A stretch of DNA of 64,000 nt from Sphingomicrobium nitratireducens. Its GTDB lineage: Bacteria > Pseudomonadota > Alphaproteobacteria > Sphingomonadales > Sphingomonadaceae. Made by a program: the position numbers and the translations under genes. Positions 15,756 through 24,242 of the stretch are shown in pieces (position 1 is the first letter of the stretch; the number at the start of each line of letters is the position of its first letter). The stretch covers positions 1,715,001-1,779,000 of the forward strand of contig NZ_JANJZA010000001.1 in the NCBI RefSeq assembly GCF_026157035.1. Direction: 5' to 3'. The notes beneath the pieces are model-generated. The model searched no databases. It saw nothing but the letters and a program-made list of their open reading frames with translations, and was not told the DNA's origin.

Positions 15756-17681
15756 CTATTTTCCGACAACTGGCTCGCATCTCAGGTTCGGCACATGGCC
15801 CCTGTAGACAGGCACCTCGATCGCTGCAGGCTGTAAGTCAGCGGTCAAATTCGGCAGGTGCATCATATTCTCGAGCATGATCTGCAGCTGAGTGGCTTCC
15901 GAATACCGTTCATCGGTCTCGCTTTCTCCGACGTGACCCATCAGGTCGGCGCGTTCTTCTTTCGTCACCCGGCCACGCTTGAGCGACACGTTAAAGCTGT
16001 GACGCACACCATGAATCTCGGCACCCTCGGATAACCCTCCGCGCTTCCGAATGTGCGCCCAGGCGAGATCGTAGAACTGATCGCCGAAGCTCTCGACGTC
16101 GTTGGTCGGCCGGAGTTCGGGAAACAGCGCCTTGTAACGTCGTTTCTCAATCTCCCTGACATAATCGATGAGCCCGAGACGGATCAGTTCGGGGTGGAGC
16201 GGCAGGCTTCTGGCGGACGCAGCGGTCTTGATGTCGCCGTTATGGTTCTTCCTGATCCTCACGAACGGGACAGGGGCGTTGAGGACAAAGTCACAGGCGC
16301 ACAGCTTGCAGATTTCTTCCCGACGGCAACCGAGATAGTAGACCAGCAGCGGAACCCAGTAGAAGAAGTCATGAATGATCGCCTTGCCAGCCTTGAAACG
16401 GCGATTGAGGGTCGCCTGCCCTTTGCCTCCACCATGAGGCTGGCTGCCCGTGAAGGTCGGCAGCGCGAAAACCTTCCGCATGTCTTCCTCGCTCGTGGGC
16501 GCCCGCTCGTCACGAGCGCGTCGAGAGCGACCATTTTTGCTCACGCGAAGCTTGTCGGTCGTAAAGTTGTTCATCGCGTAGCCCTGCCCCTCTGCCCAAT
16601 CGAGCAATCTATTGAGGCCAGTGACATCGCGATTGATTGTAGTAGAGGAAGGTCCGCCATCGATCTTCCCGCTCATCGCTTCGTTCTTCGCGACGAGATC
16701 CAGGATCATCTGCGCTTCCTTATCGCACAGAGGGCTGAGCTTCTGATTGATAAGCCGGCGCTTCGTCATGAACGTCGCGAGATCGCGCTGCGTGATTGAA
16801 CTGACCGGAATTTCGCCCATAAGTAGGGTAAAGAGGCGACCGAGGGACATACGCTGTCGTGCAGTTTTCGCCGACCAAACCCCATCGCCTTCCTTGGCTG
16901 CAGCTGCGCGAATGCTGATCTCATACAGGTCAGGTGACGTGTCGACCGGGGAAGCCGCCGGCTCAGCCACGGCTTCGGCAGGCATGGGTTCGGGCGACGA
17001 CTGAGCTGAGGGCGCGCTTCTCGTCGCCTCGTCGGCGGCAAATCGAGACTGGGCCGGCAAGCCGCGCATGATGAGGTCCGCATCCCAGCACGCGTCTCGG
17101 TATGGCTCATACATAGCGGCCGTCACCTGCCGGCGGATGCCGTCGTGTGGCTCGAAGCCCATTTCGCGCAAACGAGCATCGACAAAGCGTGGCTTGATGA
17201 AGACATGCCCTTTCTCAGCGAGGGCAATGACCTGCTCAAGCTCCTGAACGCGCTTCAGTCCCCACTTCCGGGCCAACACTTCGCGCTCGGCGCCTGTGAA
17301 GGGAGCGTCGCCTCCATGCTCGAAACAGCGTTGATAGTAGTCTCCGAACGCCCTGTTTGCGACGGAGTGAGTATCGCTTAGCTGCGGCGAACATCGCTGC
17401 TGCTCACAGTAACGGCCCACGAGCTCGTCATAGGCCTGGCGGGCCATGGCCCGGATCTCACTCTCGGTCGGCCGCGCGTCGGCGGCGCGGATTTTCTTCT
17501 CCAGCATACGCAACACTTCCCCCGTGGATGCGGTCAGAAATGCCCCCCGGCAGACCGCCTCCTGTTTTTGATATGTTCTCAAGGATACACGCGCCCTGAG
17601 ACCTCGAAAAGCGGAGATTGAAATTTTCTTCCGCCACCAGAAAACCTGACCGCGGCGATAGATGTTGGGAGGATTCGACAT
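15756..17681 (-). CDS. Tyrosine-type site-specific integrase beside tRNA-Gln
   Basis: The protein has 641 residues, longer than phage integrases, with a long N-terminal DNA-binding part and a catalytic domain in about the last 260 residues. Catalytic boxes are visible: GCRREEICKL (Arg), a beta-turn Lys in KTAASARSLPL, HGVRHSFN (HxxR), MGHVGES (His) and DERY (Tyr). It resembles large island integrases with DUF6538-like N-termini. The start at 17681 is preferred over an upstream GTG because the preceding residues look unrelated. The gene begins about 105 bp from the tRNA 3' end and is oriented away from it, the normal arrangement for a tRNA-integrated island. Confidence 0.9.
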   Translation of the reverse strand: MSNPPNIYRRGQVFWWRKKISISAFRGLRARVSLRTYQKQEAVCRGAFLTASTGEVLRMLEKKIRAADARPTESEIRAMARQAYDELVGRYCEQQRCSPQLSDTHSVANRAFGDYYQRCFEHGGDAPFTGAEREVLARKWGLKRVQELEQVIALAEKGHVFIKPRFVDARLREMGFEPHDGIRRQVTAAMYEPYRDACWDADLIMRGLPAQSRFAADEATRSAPSAQSSPEPMPAEAVAEPAASPVDTSPDLYEISIRAAAAKEGDGVWSAKTARQRMSLGRLFTLLMGEIPVSSITQRDLATFMTKRRLINQKLSPLCDKEAQMILDLVAKNEAMSGKIDGGPSSTTINRDVTGLNRLLDWAEGQGYAMNNFTTDKLRVSKNGRSRRARDERAPTSEEDMRKVFALPTFTGSQPHGGGKGQATLNRRFKAGKAIIHDFFYWVPLLVYYLGCRREEICKLCACDFVLNAPVPFVRIRKNHNGDIKTAASARSLPLHPELIRLGLIDYVREIEKRRYKALFPELRPTNDVESFGDQFYDLAWAHIRKRGGLSEGAEIHGVRHSFNVSLKRGRVTKEERADLMGHVGESETDERYSEATQLQIMLENMMHLPNLTADLQPAAIEVPVYRGHVPNLRCEPVVGK

Positions 17682-17786
17682 TGAACTGGCCCGAACAGGG
17701 GCCACAGCGAGGGTGCACACTGAGGGGGCACACTCGCCGCTGGCCTTGTGGAATTAGCCAGCGATTTCAATGGATTAGAAAAGTTA

Positions 17787-17861
17787 TGGCTGGGGCGGCA
17801 GGATTCGAACCTGCGCATGCCGGTACCAAAAACCGGTGCCTTACCGCTTGGCTACACCCCA
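17787..17861 (-). tRNA. tRNA-Gln(TTG)
   Basis: The minus strand folds as a full cloverleaf with acceptor TGGGGTG pairing with CGCCCCA, T-loop GGTTCGAATCC and encoded CCA. The 7-nt anticodon loop TTTTGGT reads TTG, giving glutamine. Its 3' end faces the integrase gene, so it is the probable attachment site of the neighbouring island. Confidence 0.95.
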
Positions 17862-17907
17862 GCATCCGCGGGCGCTTATAGCGCGGCGCGCGCGCATGAA
17901 AAGGGGG

Positions 17908-20274
17908 TCAGGCGCTGCGGCGCTGGTCGAAGTCGGCGACCGCGGAACGACGGATTTCGTTCGACCCCGAGGTGCGGATTTCGGGACGCCCGAAGTGATA
18001 GCCCTGAAGCTGGGTCACGCCCAGCGCGCGCATCGCGGCGGCCTGTTCCTCGGTCTCGATGCCTTCCGCGGTCGTCTCGACCTTGAGCCCTTCGGCGAGC
18101 GCGAGGATCGCCTTGACGATCGCGCGGCAGTTCTTCTCGCCCTCGGCGGCGCCGCGCGCGAACGCGCTGTCGATCTTGATCTTCGAGAAATGGGCGCGCG
18201 CCAGGTAGCCGAAGCTCGAATAGCCCTTGCCGAAATCGTCGATCACCAGCCGCACCCCGAGCGCACGCAGGCGCTCGAGCGACGACAGGGTTTCGGCATC
18301 GTCGCCCAGGAAGATGCTCTCGGTCACCTCGAGTTCGAGGCGGCCGGGCGCCAGTCCCGAGGCGGCGAGCGCGGACACGACCGTCTTGGCGAGCCCTGCC
18401 CCGGTCAACTGCGCGGCGGAGATGTTGACTGCCACGCGCGCCTTGTCGGTCCATCCGGCCGCTTCCGCACAGGCTTCGCGAATGACCCAGTCGCCGATGC
18501 GGTGGATGAGGCCCGCATCCTCGATGATCGGGATGAAGGTCTCGGGGCTGATCGGGCCCCGCAGCGGGTGGTTCCAGCGCAGCAGTGCCTCGCGTCCGAC
18601 CAGCTCGCCCGACGTCGCATCGACGATCGGCTGGTAGGCGAGCGCCAGCCCGTCCTCGGCCAGCGCCTGGCGCACGTCGTTCTCGAGCAGGCGATTGTCC
18701 TCGGCCTCTTCGAACATCCAGTGATCGTAGAAGGCGTAGCTTCCGCGCCCGTTTTCCTTGGCCTTGTAGAGCGCAAGGTCGGCCGAGCGCATCAGCCCCT
18801 CCTCGCGCTTGCCGTCGGACGGTGCCACCGCGATGCCGACGGTCGCGCCGATATGGATGTCGGCAGCGCCCACCTGCACCGTGCGCGAGAGGTCGGCGAT
18901 GATCTCGAGCGACAGCCGGGCAAGGCTCGACCGATCGGACGCGCCGGTCCAGATGACCGCGAATTCGTCGCCGCCCAGGCGTCCGACCTTGCCGCCCTCG
19001 CCGACCGCTTCCTCGAGCCGGCGCGCGACCTCGCACAGCAGCTGGTCGCCGATCGCGTGGCCCAGCGTGTCGTTGACGAGCTTGAAGCGGTCGAGGTCGA
19101 CCAACAGCAGCGCGCATTCGTTCTGGCCTTCGACCTGTCCGAGCATCGCTTCCTCGAGCAGTTCGCGAACGAGCAGGCGATTGGCGATCCCCGTCAGGGG
19201 GTCGGAGCGCGCGGCACGCACCGCGTCCTCGCCGCCCAGGCGCAGTCCGGTGATGTCCGAACCGACCCCGCGCCAGCCCAACAGCTTGCCATCGGGGCCT
19301 TCCACCGGCTTGGCCGAAAGCGACCACCAGCGCTGGCCGTCATAACCCGGGATGGCGAGATCCTTGAATGCTTCGCCCGTCTCGAGGTGATGGAACAGCG
19401 AGCGCATGCCGCTCGAGAGGTGGACGATGCGGTCGTTGGGATCGAGCAGCTTGCGCACGTGGACGCCGCGCAGGCGGTCGAGATCGACGTCGATCGCCTC
19501 GGCGATCTCGGCCGACATGTTGACGAGGCGCAGATCGGCATCGAGCTCCCACAGCCCGCCCGACCCCGACGCCTCGAATTCGCGCAGCAATTCGATGATC
19601 TCGCCCTTCTCCTCGAGCTCGAGGCGTGCCCTGGCGTGCGCGATGAACTGCCGCGCATTCATCGTCATCGCAAAAATCAGCGCGAAGGCATACATCAGGC
19701 CGAGCAGCATCATCGGCAAGTTGCCGAGCTGCCAGGTGATCGCGAACGCGCCCACGAGCATCACGCAGAGATAGGTCAGTGCCGCCGGTGGCACCGCGAG
19801 CATGGTGATGCTGCCCGCGCTCAGCAGCACGGCCATCAGCACGCTCATGAAAAGCTTGGCGTCGGGGCTTGCCCCGTCGAACCAGAAAATCGGCGGGATC
19901 AACCACAACAGCGCGAACGAACCGATCGCCTTGGTGACCTTGGCGAAGGTCGTCGGCTTGCGCGAACGGTAGTCGCGGTCGATGCGCAGCCGGGTCGAGC
20001 GCACTCCGCGCCACAGGCAGATGGTGATGGCCGTCGCCGCCCAGGCGATGAGCCAGAGATGCGGGACACTGTCGGAGAGCGCCGCGACCAGTACCATCGC
20101 GCCGACGCCCTGCGTGAACACCGTCGCCGGCACCAGCTTGACGAGGTTTTCGAGCTGGACGGAGCGGATAGAGGCGAGCAGGGGATCGGACGGCTTGCCG
20201 ACCGAATAGATGTCGCGCAGCGGGACGGGCGCCGGATCGAAGGCCTCGTCGGCCAGCGATTTCCGGACGGTCAT
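17908..20274 (-). CDS. Membrane GGDEF-EAL cyclic-di-GMP signalling protein
   Basis: About 788 residues. The N-terminal part (about 50-220) has several hydrophobic helices forming a membrane sensor. A PAS-like domain (about 240-340) follows, then GGDEF (about 350-510) with an intact GRLGGDEF site, and EAL (about 530-770) with EALLRW, DDFGKGYSS and TTAEGIET. Both catalytic signatures look intact, so cyclase, phosphodiesterase or both are possible. No RxxD inhibitory site is seen five residues before GGDEF. The start at 20274 (MTVRKSL) is a normal ATG; a TTG ten codons earlier is possible. It stands alone, between the island tRNA and ilvE. Confidence 0.93.
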   Translation of the reverse strand: MTVRKSLADEAFDPAPVPLRDIYSVGKPSDPLLASIRSVQLENLVKLVPATVFTQGVGAMVLVAALSDSVPHLWLIAWAATAITICLWRGVRSTRLRIDRDYRSRKPTTFAKVTKAIGSFALLWLIPPIFWFDGASPDAKLFMSVLMAVLLSAGSITMLAVPPAALTYLCVMLVGAFAITWQLGNLPMMLLGLMYAFALIFAMTMNARQFIAHARARLELEEKGEIIELLREFEASGSGGLWELDADLRLVNMSAEIAEAIDVDLDRLRGVHVRKLLDPNDRIVHLSSGMRSLFHHLETGEAFKDLAIPGYDGQRWWSLSAKPVEGPDGKLLGWRGVGSDITGLRLGGEDAVRAARSDPLTGIANRLLVRELLEEAMLGQVEGQNECALLLVDLDRFKLVNDTLGHAIGDQLLCEVARRLEEAVGEGGKVGRLGGDEFAVIWTGASDRSSLARLSLEIIADLSRTVQVGAADIHIGATVGIAVAPSDGKREEGLMRSADLALYKAKENGRGSYAFYDHWMFEEAEDNRLLENDVRQALAEDGLALAYQPIVDATSGELVGREALLRWNHPLRGPISPETFIPIIEDAGLIHRIGDWVIREACAEAAGWTDKARVAVNISAAQLTGAGLAKTVVSALAASGLAPGRLELEVTESIFLGDDAETLSSLERLRALGVRLVIDDFGKGYSSFGYLARAHFSKIKIDSAFARGAAEGEKNCRAIVKAILALAEGLKVETTAEGIETEEQAAAMRALGVTQLQGYHFGRPEIRTSGSNEIRRSAVADFDQRRSA

Positions 20275-20401
20275 TTCGTCACTGATGTGGTGCGACTTAC
20301 GCAACCCCCGACAACCCGCTCTTCAACAGTTTCAATTCCATCCCCGTGGATGGCACGCCATTTACCAAAAAAGCGTGAAGATGCAAGTTGTTGGTTTTTA
20401 T

Positions 20402-21289
20402 TCAGTTTTTAACGGGTCGCCCATTGACCAGATTCATGTAATCGGCCTGCAACTGGCGACTGATCTCGCCCGGGGAGAAGGTCCACGGCCCGGCTTCGGA
20501 CACGAACGTCACCTCGGCGGCCGACCCGGTCAGGAAGAACTCCTCGAAACTCGCCAGTTCCTCGGGCCAGATGCGCTTTTCGATCACCTCGATGCCGCGG
20601 TCCCGCGCGAGGTCGATGACCGTGCGACGGGTGATCCCGTTGAGGAAGATGTCCGCGATCGGCGTGTAGAGCTTGCCCTCGCGCACGAAGAAGGCGTTCG
20701 CGCCGGTAGCCTCGGCCACGCGCCCTTCCCAGTCGAACATCAGCGCGTCGTCATAGCCGCGCGATTCGGCATGGTGCTTGGAAATGGTGCAGATCATGTA
20801 CAGGCCCGACGCCTTGGCGTGGACCGGCGCCGTGTGCGGCGCGGGACGGCGGAACGGCGCGATGTCGAGGCGGATCCCCTTGCGGGCCTTTTCCTCGTCG
20901 AAATACTTGCCCCAGTTCCACGCCGCGATGGCGAGGTGCGGCAACGTCTTCTGCGCGCTCACGCCCATCTGCTCGGACCCGCGCCAGGCGACCGGGCGGA
21001 CATAGGCATCGGTCAGCCCGTTGGCCTCGAGCACCTCCATGCAGGCATTATCGATCTCCTCGACGCTCCACGGCAGATCGAAGCCGAGTATCGACGCGGA
21101 CTTGCGCAGCCGCTCGCTATGCTCCGACAGCTTGAAGATCTTGCCGCCATAGGCGCGCTGTCCCTCGAACACGCTCGAGCCGTAATGCATCGCATGGGTC
21201 AGGATATGGACGTTGGCCTCGCGCCAAGGGACGAGCGCGCCATCCTTCCAGATGAACCCGTCGCGATCGTCGTAAGGCTGAACCATCAA
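20402..21289 (-). CDS. ilvE: Branched-chain amino acid aminotransferase
   Basis: A PLP enzyme that transfers the amino group between glutamate and the keto acids of Leu, Ile and Val. The length of 295 residues is typical of fold-type IV aminotransferases. Lys159 in HAKASGLYM is the PLP-binding lysine, and HYGSSVFEGQRAY near residue 35 and VAEATGANAFF match the family. It lies upstream of the GGDEF/EAL gene with a 127-bp gap and is probably its own transcription unit. Confidence 0.94.
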   Translation of the reverse strand: MMVQPYDDRDGFIWKDGALVPWREANVHILTHAMHYGSSVFEGQRAYGGKIFKLSEHSERLRKSASILGFDLPWSVEEIDNACMEVLEANGLTDAYVRPVAWRGSEQMGVSAQKTLPHLAIAAWNWGKYFDEEKARKGIRLDIAPFRRPAPHTAPVHAKASGLYMICTISKHHAESRGYDDALMFDWEGRVAEATGANAFFVREGKLYTPIADIFLNGITRRTVIDLARDRGIEVIEKRIWPEELASFEEFFLTGSAAEVTFVSEAGPWTFSPGEISRQLQADYMNLVNGRPVKN

Positions 21290-21366
21290 ATCCCTCTGTT
21301 GATTTGTAAAACCGTCGTTGCCGCTGCGGTTAGGCGATGGAGCGGCAGGCGGTCAATGGGGGCACC

Positions 21367-22170
21367 CTAGCGCGCCGCCGCCGCCATCTCCTCGGATCGG
21401 CGCCGCCACGCCTCGACCACGTCGCGTATGAGGCCGGTCAGCCGTTCGCCCTCGTCGATCACCTTGAGGCCGGCCTCGGTGGTTCCTCCGGGGCTCGCGA
21501 CCCGCCTGGCAAGCGCGACCATCGTCTCGCCGGTGGCGCGCGCCATCAGCCCGCTCCCGGCGACCACCTGCAGCGCGATCGCATCGGCCAGTTCGCCGTC
21601 GAGCCCCTCTTCGCGTGCCGCCGTCGCCAGCGCATCGACGAACCGCGCGACATAGGCCGGACCCGATCCCGCGATCGCGCCGACCAGCCCGAAGTCCGCC
21701 TCGTCTTTGCACCAAGCCGCCAGCCCCAAGGCGCCAGCCATCGCTTCGACTTCGCCGCGCAACGCCGCGTCCGCGTCCTCGCTGTAGAGCGCAGTCACGC
21801 CCTCGCCCTCGCTGACGGGGAGGTTGGGCATCAGCCGCACGATCGCTTTGGCACGTGGGAACACGCGCCGCAGGCTCGCCGCCTCGACTCCCGCGAGGAT
21901 CGACAGCACGACCGTCTCCTCGCCGACATGCGGCTCGAGCCCCGGCGCGACATCGCCCAGCATTTGCGGCTTGAACCCGAGCCAGCACCAGCGCGGGGTG
22001 ACCGCGGGAAGCTCGGTCACGACCTTGACGCCCTCGATGCGGCGCCCCGACGGGCTCACCGCGGTCAGGCCCGACAGATCGAGTCCCGCCTTGCGCCAGC
22101 CCGCGACCATCGCGCCGCCCATCGCGCCGCAGCCGACGAACCAGCTGCCCGCGGGCAAGGTCGCAGTCAT
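21367..22170 (-). CDS. proC: Pyrroline-5-carboxylate reductase
   Basis: Final step of proline synthesis, reducing P5C with NAD(P)H. The 267 residues open with a dinucleotide-binding VGCGAMGGAMV motif. The C-terminal signature AIAGSGPAYVARFVDAL and ASPGGTTEAGL are present. The start at 22170 lies 1 nt after the stop of the YbjN gene, so it is the last member of a long cotranscribed run from dxs. Confidence 0.93.
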   Translation of the reverse strand: MTATLPAGSWFVGCGAMGGAMVAGWRKAGLDLSGLTAVSPSGRRIEGVKVVTELPAVTPRWCWLGFKPQMLGDVAPGLEPHVGEETVVLSILAGVEAASLRRVFPRAKAIVRLMPNLPVSEGEGVTALYSEDADAALRGEVEAMAGALGLAAWCKDEADFGLVGAIAGSGPAYVARFVDALATAAREEGLDGELADAIALQVVAGSGLMARATGETMVALARRVASPGGTTEAGLKVIDEGERLTGLIRDVVEAWRRRSEEMAAAAR

Positions 22171-22171
22171 G

Positions 22172-22621
22172 TCAGGCCTCGCCGTGCGTGTCGATGAGCG
22201 CTGCCGAGATTGCCTCGGCCGGCGACTTGCCGCCCCACAGCACGAACTGGAAGACAGGGTAGAAGCGCTCGCATTCTTCCAGCGCGGCTTCGGCGATCGT
22301 CTCGGCATGTTCGAGCCCGATCGACCCGTTCTCGACCAAGGTCGCGTGACGGAACACGATAAGGCCCGCGCCCGACCACAATTCGAAATGGCCGAGCCAC
22401 AATTGCTCGTTGATCAGCCCCAGTGCCTCGTAGACCGCGGCGCGCTTTCCTTCGGCGACCTTGACGTCGGGAAAGGCGAGGAACTGCAGCACCTGATCGT
22501 CGGGACGCCAAACCGCGCGCAGCTCGTATTGCGCCCAGCTGCCCCCGGCCGAACCCAGCAATTCGCCTTCCGCGACGCGTTCGGCAGGCCAGCCGCGTGC
22601 CTCGAAATATTGCTCGAACAT
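22172..22621 (-). CDS. YbjN domain-containing protein
   Basis: A small cytoplasmic protein of the YbjN family (149 residues from the ATG), related to type III secretion chaperone folds; its function is not established. MFEQYFEARGW is the typical opening of alphaproteobacterial members. Upstream the frame stays open to a stop at about 22685 and includes a CTG (22670-22672) with AGGAG six bases before it, while the ATG has no good ribosome site. The real start may be that CTG, adding 17 acidic residues. It sits between the UbiK-like gene and proC. Confidence 0.85.
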   Translation of the reverse strand: MFEQYFEARGWPAERVAEGELLGSAGGSWAQYELRAVWRPDDQVLQFLAFPDVKVAEGKRAAVYEALGLINEQLWLGHFELWSGAGLIVFRHATLVENGSIGLEHAETIAEAALEECERFYPVFQFVLWGGKSPAEAISAALIDTHGEA

Positions 22622-22681
22622 CTCGATCGGCGCATCTTCCTCGCGCGGATCGTCTTGGCCCCTGTCGGTCAGGATCGGCTC

Positions 22682-22957
22682 CTATTTCTTCTTCGCGGCC
22701 GGTTTCTTGGCGGCAGGCTTGCCAGCCTGCATCGCATCGAGACGCGCCTTCAGCGCATCGTTCTCCTCGCGCGCGGCAACGGCCATCGCCTTGACCGCCT
22801 CGAATTCCTCGCGGCTGACAAAGTCCATCCCGCCGACCCATTCGCGCACTTTTTCGCGCATCTGGCCCTCGGCCTCGCGGCCCATCCCGGCCATCGTGCC
22901 GGCGGCGCCGTTCACCATCTTGACGAGATCGTCGAAGAAGCGGTTCTGCGATTGCAT
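22682..22957 (-). CDS. UbiK/BMFP (YqiC-like) accessory factor
   Basis: The 91-residue protein has an N-terminal amphipathic segment (QNRFFDDLVKMVNGAAG), a coiled-coil middle (VSREEFEAVKAMAVAAREEN) and a Lys/Ala/Pro-rich tail. This is the layout of the UbiK/BMFP family, whose members bind lipid and aid ubiquinone synthesis; that role is inferred by family. It starts 17 bp after tspO in the dxs-proC run. Confidence 0.88.
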   Translation of the reverse strand: MQSQNRFFDDLVKMVNGAAGTMAGMGREAEGQMREKVREWVGGMDFVSREEFEAVKAMAVAAREENDALKARLDAMQAGKPAAKKPAAKKK

Positions 22958-22974
22958 CGAAACTCCTTGATGTA

Positions 22975-23505
22975 TCAGCCGAATAGCGGGCTACCCGCTC
23001 CCGGGTTGAGGCGCACGATCGCGCTGTTGAGCGTATAGGCGAAGATGAGCCACAGAAGATAGGGCAGCATCAAGGCCCCGGCTAGGGGGCGGATGCGCCA
23101 GAAGCGGCCCGCCGCGATCGCCGCCAGCACGAGGATGGCGAGGATCCACCATTTGGCCGCCTCGATCGCTTCCAGCGAGAAGAACACGAACGACCAGGCA
23201 TAGTTGAGCACCAGCTGCACGACGAAGATCGCGACCGCCGCATCGCGCTTTGCCGTGCGCGGTTCGTTGAGCACCGTCGCGAGCGCCAGCGCCATCATCG
23301 TGTAGAGCGTCGTCCATGCCGCCCCGAACGCCCAGCCCGGCGGCTGGAAACTGGGCTTTTCGAGCCCGCGATACCACTCGCCCTCGGCCGAGTTGGAAAG
23401 AATGCCCGACAGGCTGCCGAGGATCACGATCAGCGGCACCAGCCACAAAGCGCGCTTCCAGATGCCCTTGTCGTTGCGCGGAACGTCCGCCGTTCGAAGC
23501 GTCAT
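22975..23505 (-). CDS. tspO: TspO/MBR family tryptophan-rich sensory protein
   Basis: An integral membrane protein of 176 residues with five predicted helices. Family features include KPSFQPPGWAFGAAWTTLY near residue 60 and LNYAWSFVFF. TspO proteins bind porphyrins and are linked to tetrapyrrole and light/oxygen regulation in Alphaproteobacteria. The ATG is preceded by AAGGAGG and overlaps the tlyA stop by 4 nt (ATGA). Confidence 0.93.
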   Translation of the reverse strand: MTLRTADVPRNDKGIWKRALWLVPLIVILGSLSGILSNSAEGEWYRGLEKPSFQPPGWAFGAAWTTLYTMMALALATVLNEPRTAKRDAAVAIFVVQLVLNYAWSFVFFSLEAIEAAKWWILAILVLAAIAAGRFWRIRPLAGALMLPYLLWLIFAYTLNSAIVRLNPGAGSPLFG

Positions 23506-24242
23506 GTGTCCTCCTTGATCGCGCCGAGCAGGAACTCGACATTGCCTTCGGGGCCCGTGATCGGGCTCTTCTCGATCCCCAATACGCGCCAACCCTTGGT
23601 TTCGACCCATTCGGCCGCCTCGCGGCACACGCGGTCGTGGACCGCGGGATCGCGCACCACCCCGCCCTTGCCGACCTCCTCGCGTCCCGCCTCGAACTGC
23701 GGCTTGACCAGGGCGACCAGCCTCGCGCCCGGCGCGGCGAGGTCGAGCGCGGCATCGAGCACCTTGTGCAGCGCGATGAAGCTGGCATCGCACACCACGA
23801 CCTCAGGCGGCTCGGTCACGATCTCGTCGGTCAGGCTGCGCGCATTGGTCTGCTCGTGCACCACCACCCGCTCGTCGTTGCGCAACTTCCACGCCAGCTG
23901 GTTGGTCCCGACATCGACCGCGAACACCTTGGCCGCGCCCCTTGTCAGCAGCACGTCGGTAAACCCGCCCGTCGAAGACCCCACGTCGAGCGCGGTCATG
24001 CCCGTCACGTCGAATCCAAAATGCGCAAGGCCATGGTCGAGCTTCATGCCGCCGCGGCTGACCCACGGATGCTCCTTGCCGCGCACTTCGAGCGGCGCAT
24101 CGGGCTTCATCTGCTCGCCTGCCTTGTCGATCCGCCGCTCGTTCGAAAAGACGTTGCCCGACAGGATCAGCGCCTGCGCTTTCGAGCGCGTCTCGGCGAG
24201 ACCGCGTTCGACCAGCAGCACGTCGGCGCGCGTCTTGGCCAT
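23502..24242 (-). CDS. tlyA: TlyA family rRNA methyltransferase (S4 plus FtsJ-like)
   Basis: The 246 residues have an S4 RNA-binding domain at about 1-60 (RADVLLVERGLAETRSKAQ) and an FtsJ-like SAM methyltransferase domain with DVGSSTGGFTDVLL. TlyA 2'-O-methylates cytidines of 16S and 23S rRNA in characterised bacteria; older names call it hemolysin A. The ATG overlaps the preceding stop by 1 nt (TGATG), and its stop overlaps tspO. Confidence 0.92.
   Translation of the reverse strand: MAKTRADVLLVERGLAETRSKAQALILSGNVFSNERRIDKAGEQMKPDAPLEVRGKEHPWVSRGGMKLDHGLAHFGFDVTGMTALDVGSSTGGFTDVLLTRGAAKVFAVDVGTNQLAWKLRNDERVVVHEQTNARSLTDEIVTEPPEVVVCDASFIALHKVLDAALDLAAPGARLVALVKPQFEAGREEVGKGGVVRDPAVHDRVCREAAEWVETKGWRVLGIEKSPITGPEGNVEFLLGAIKEDT

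Noticed and set aside
17836-20412. An 858-codon open frame antisense to the GGDEF/EAL gene
   Set aside because: Arg/Asp/Glu-rich composition typical of a high-GC shadow frame; the sense frame has intact GGDEF and EAL motifs.
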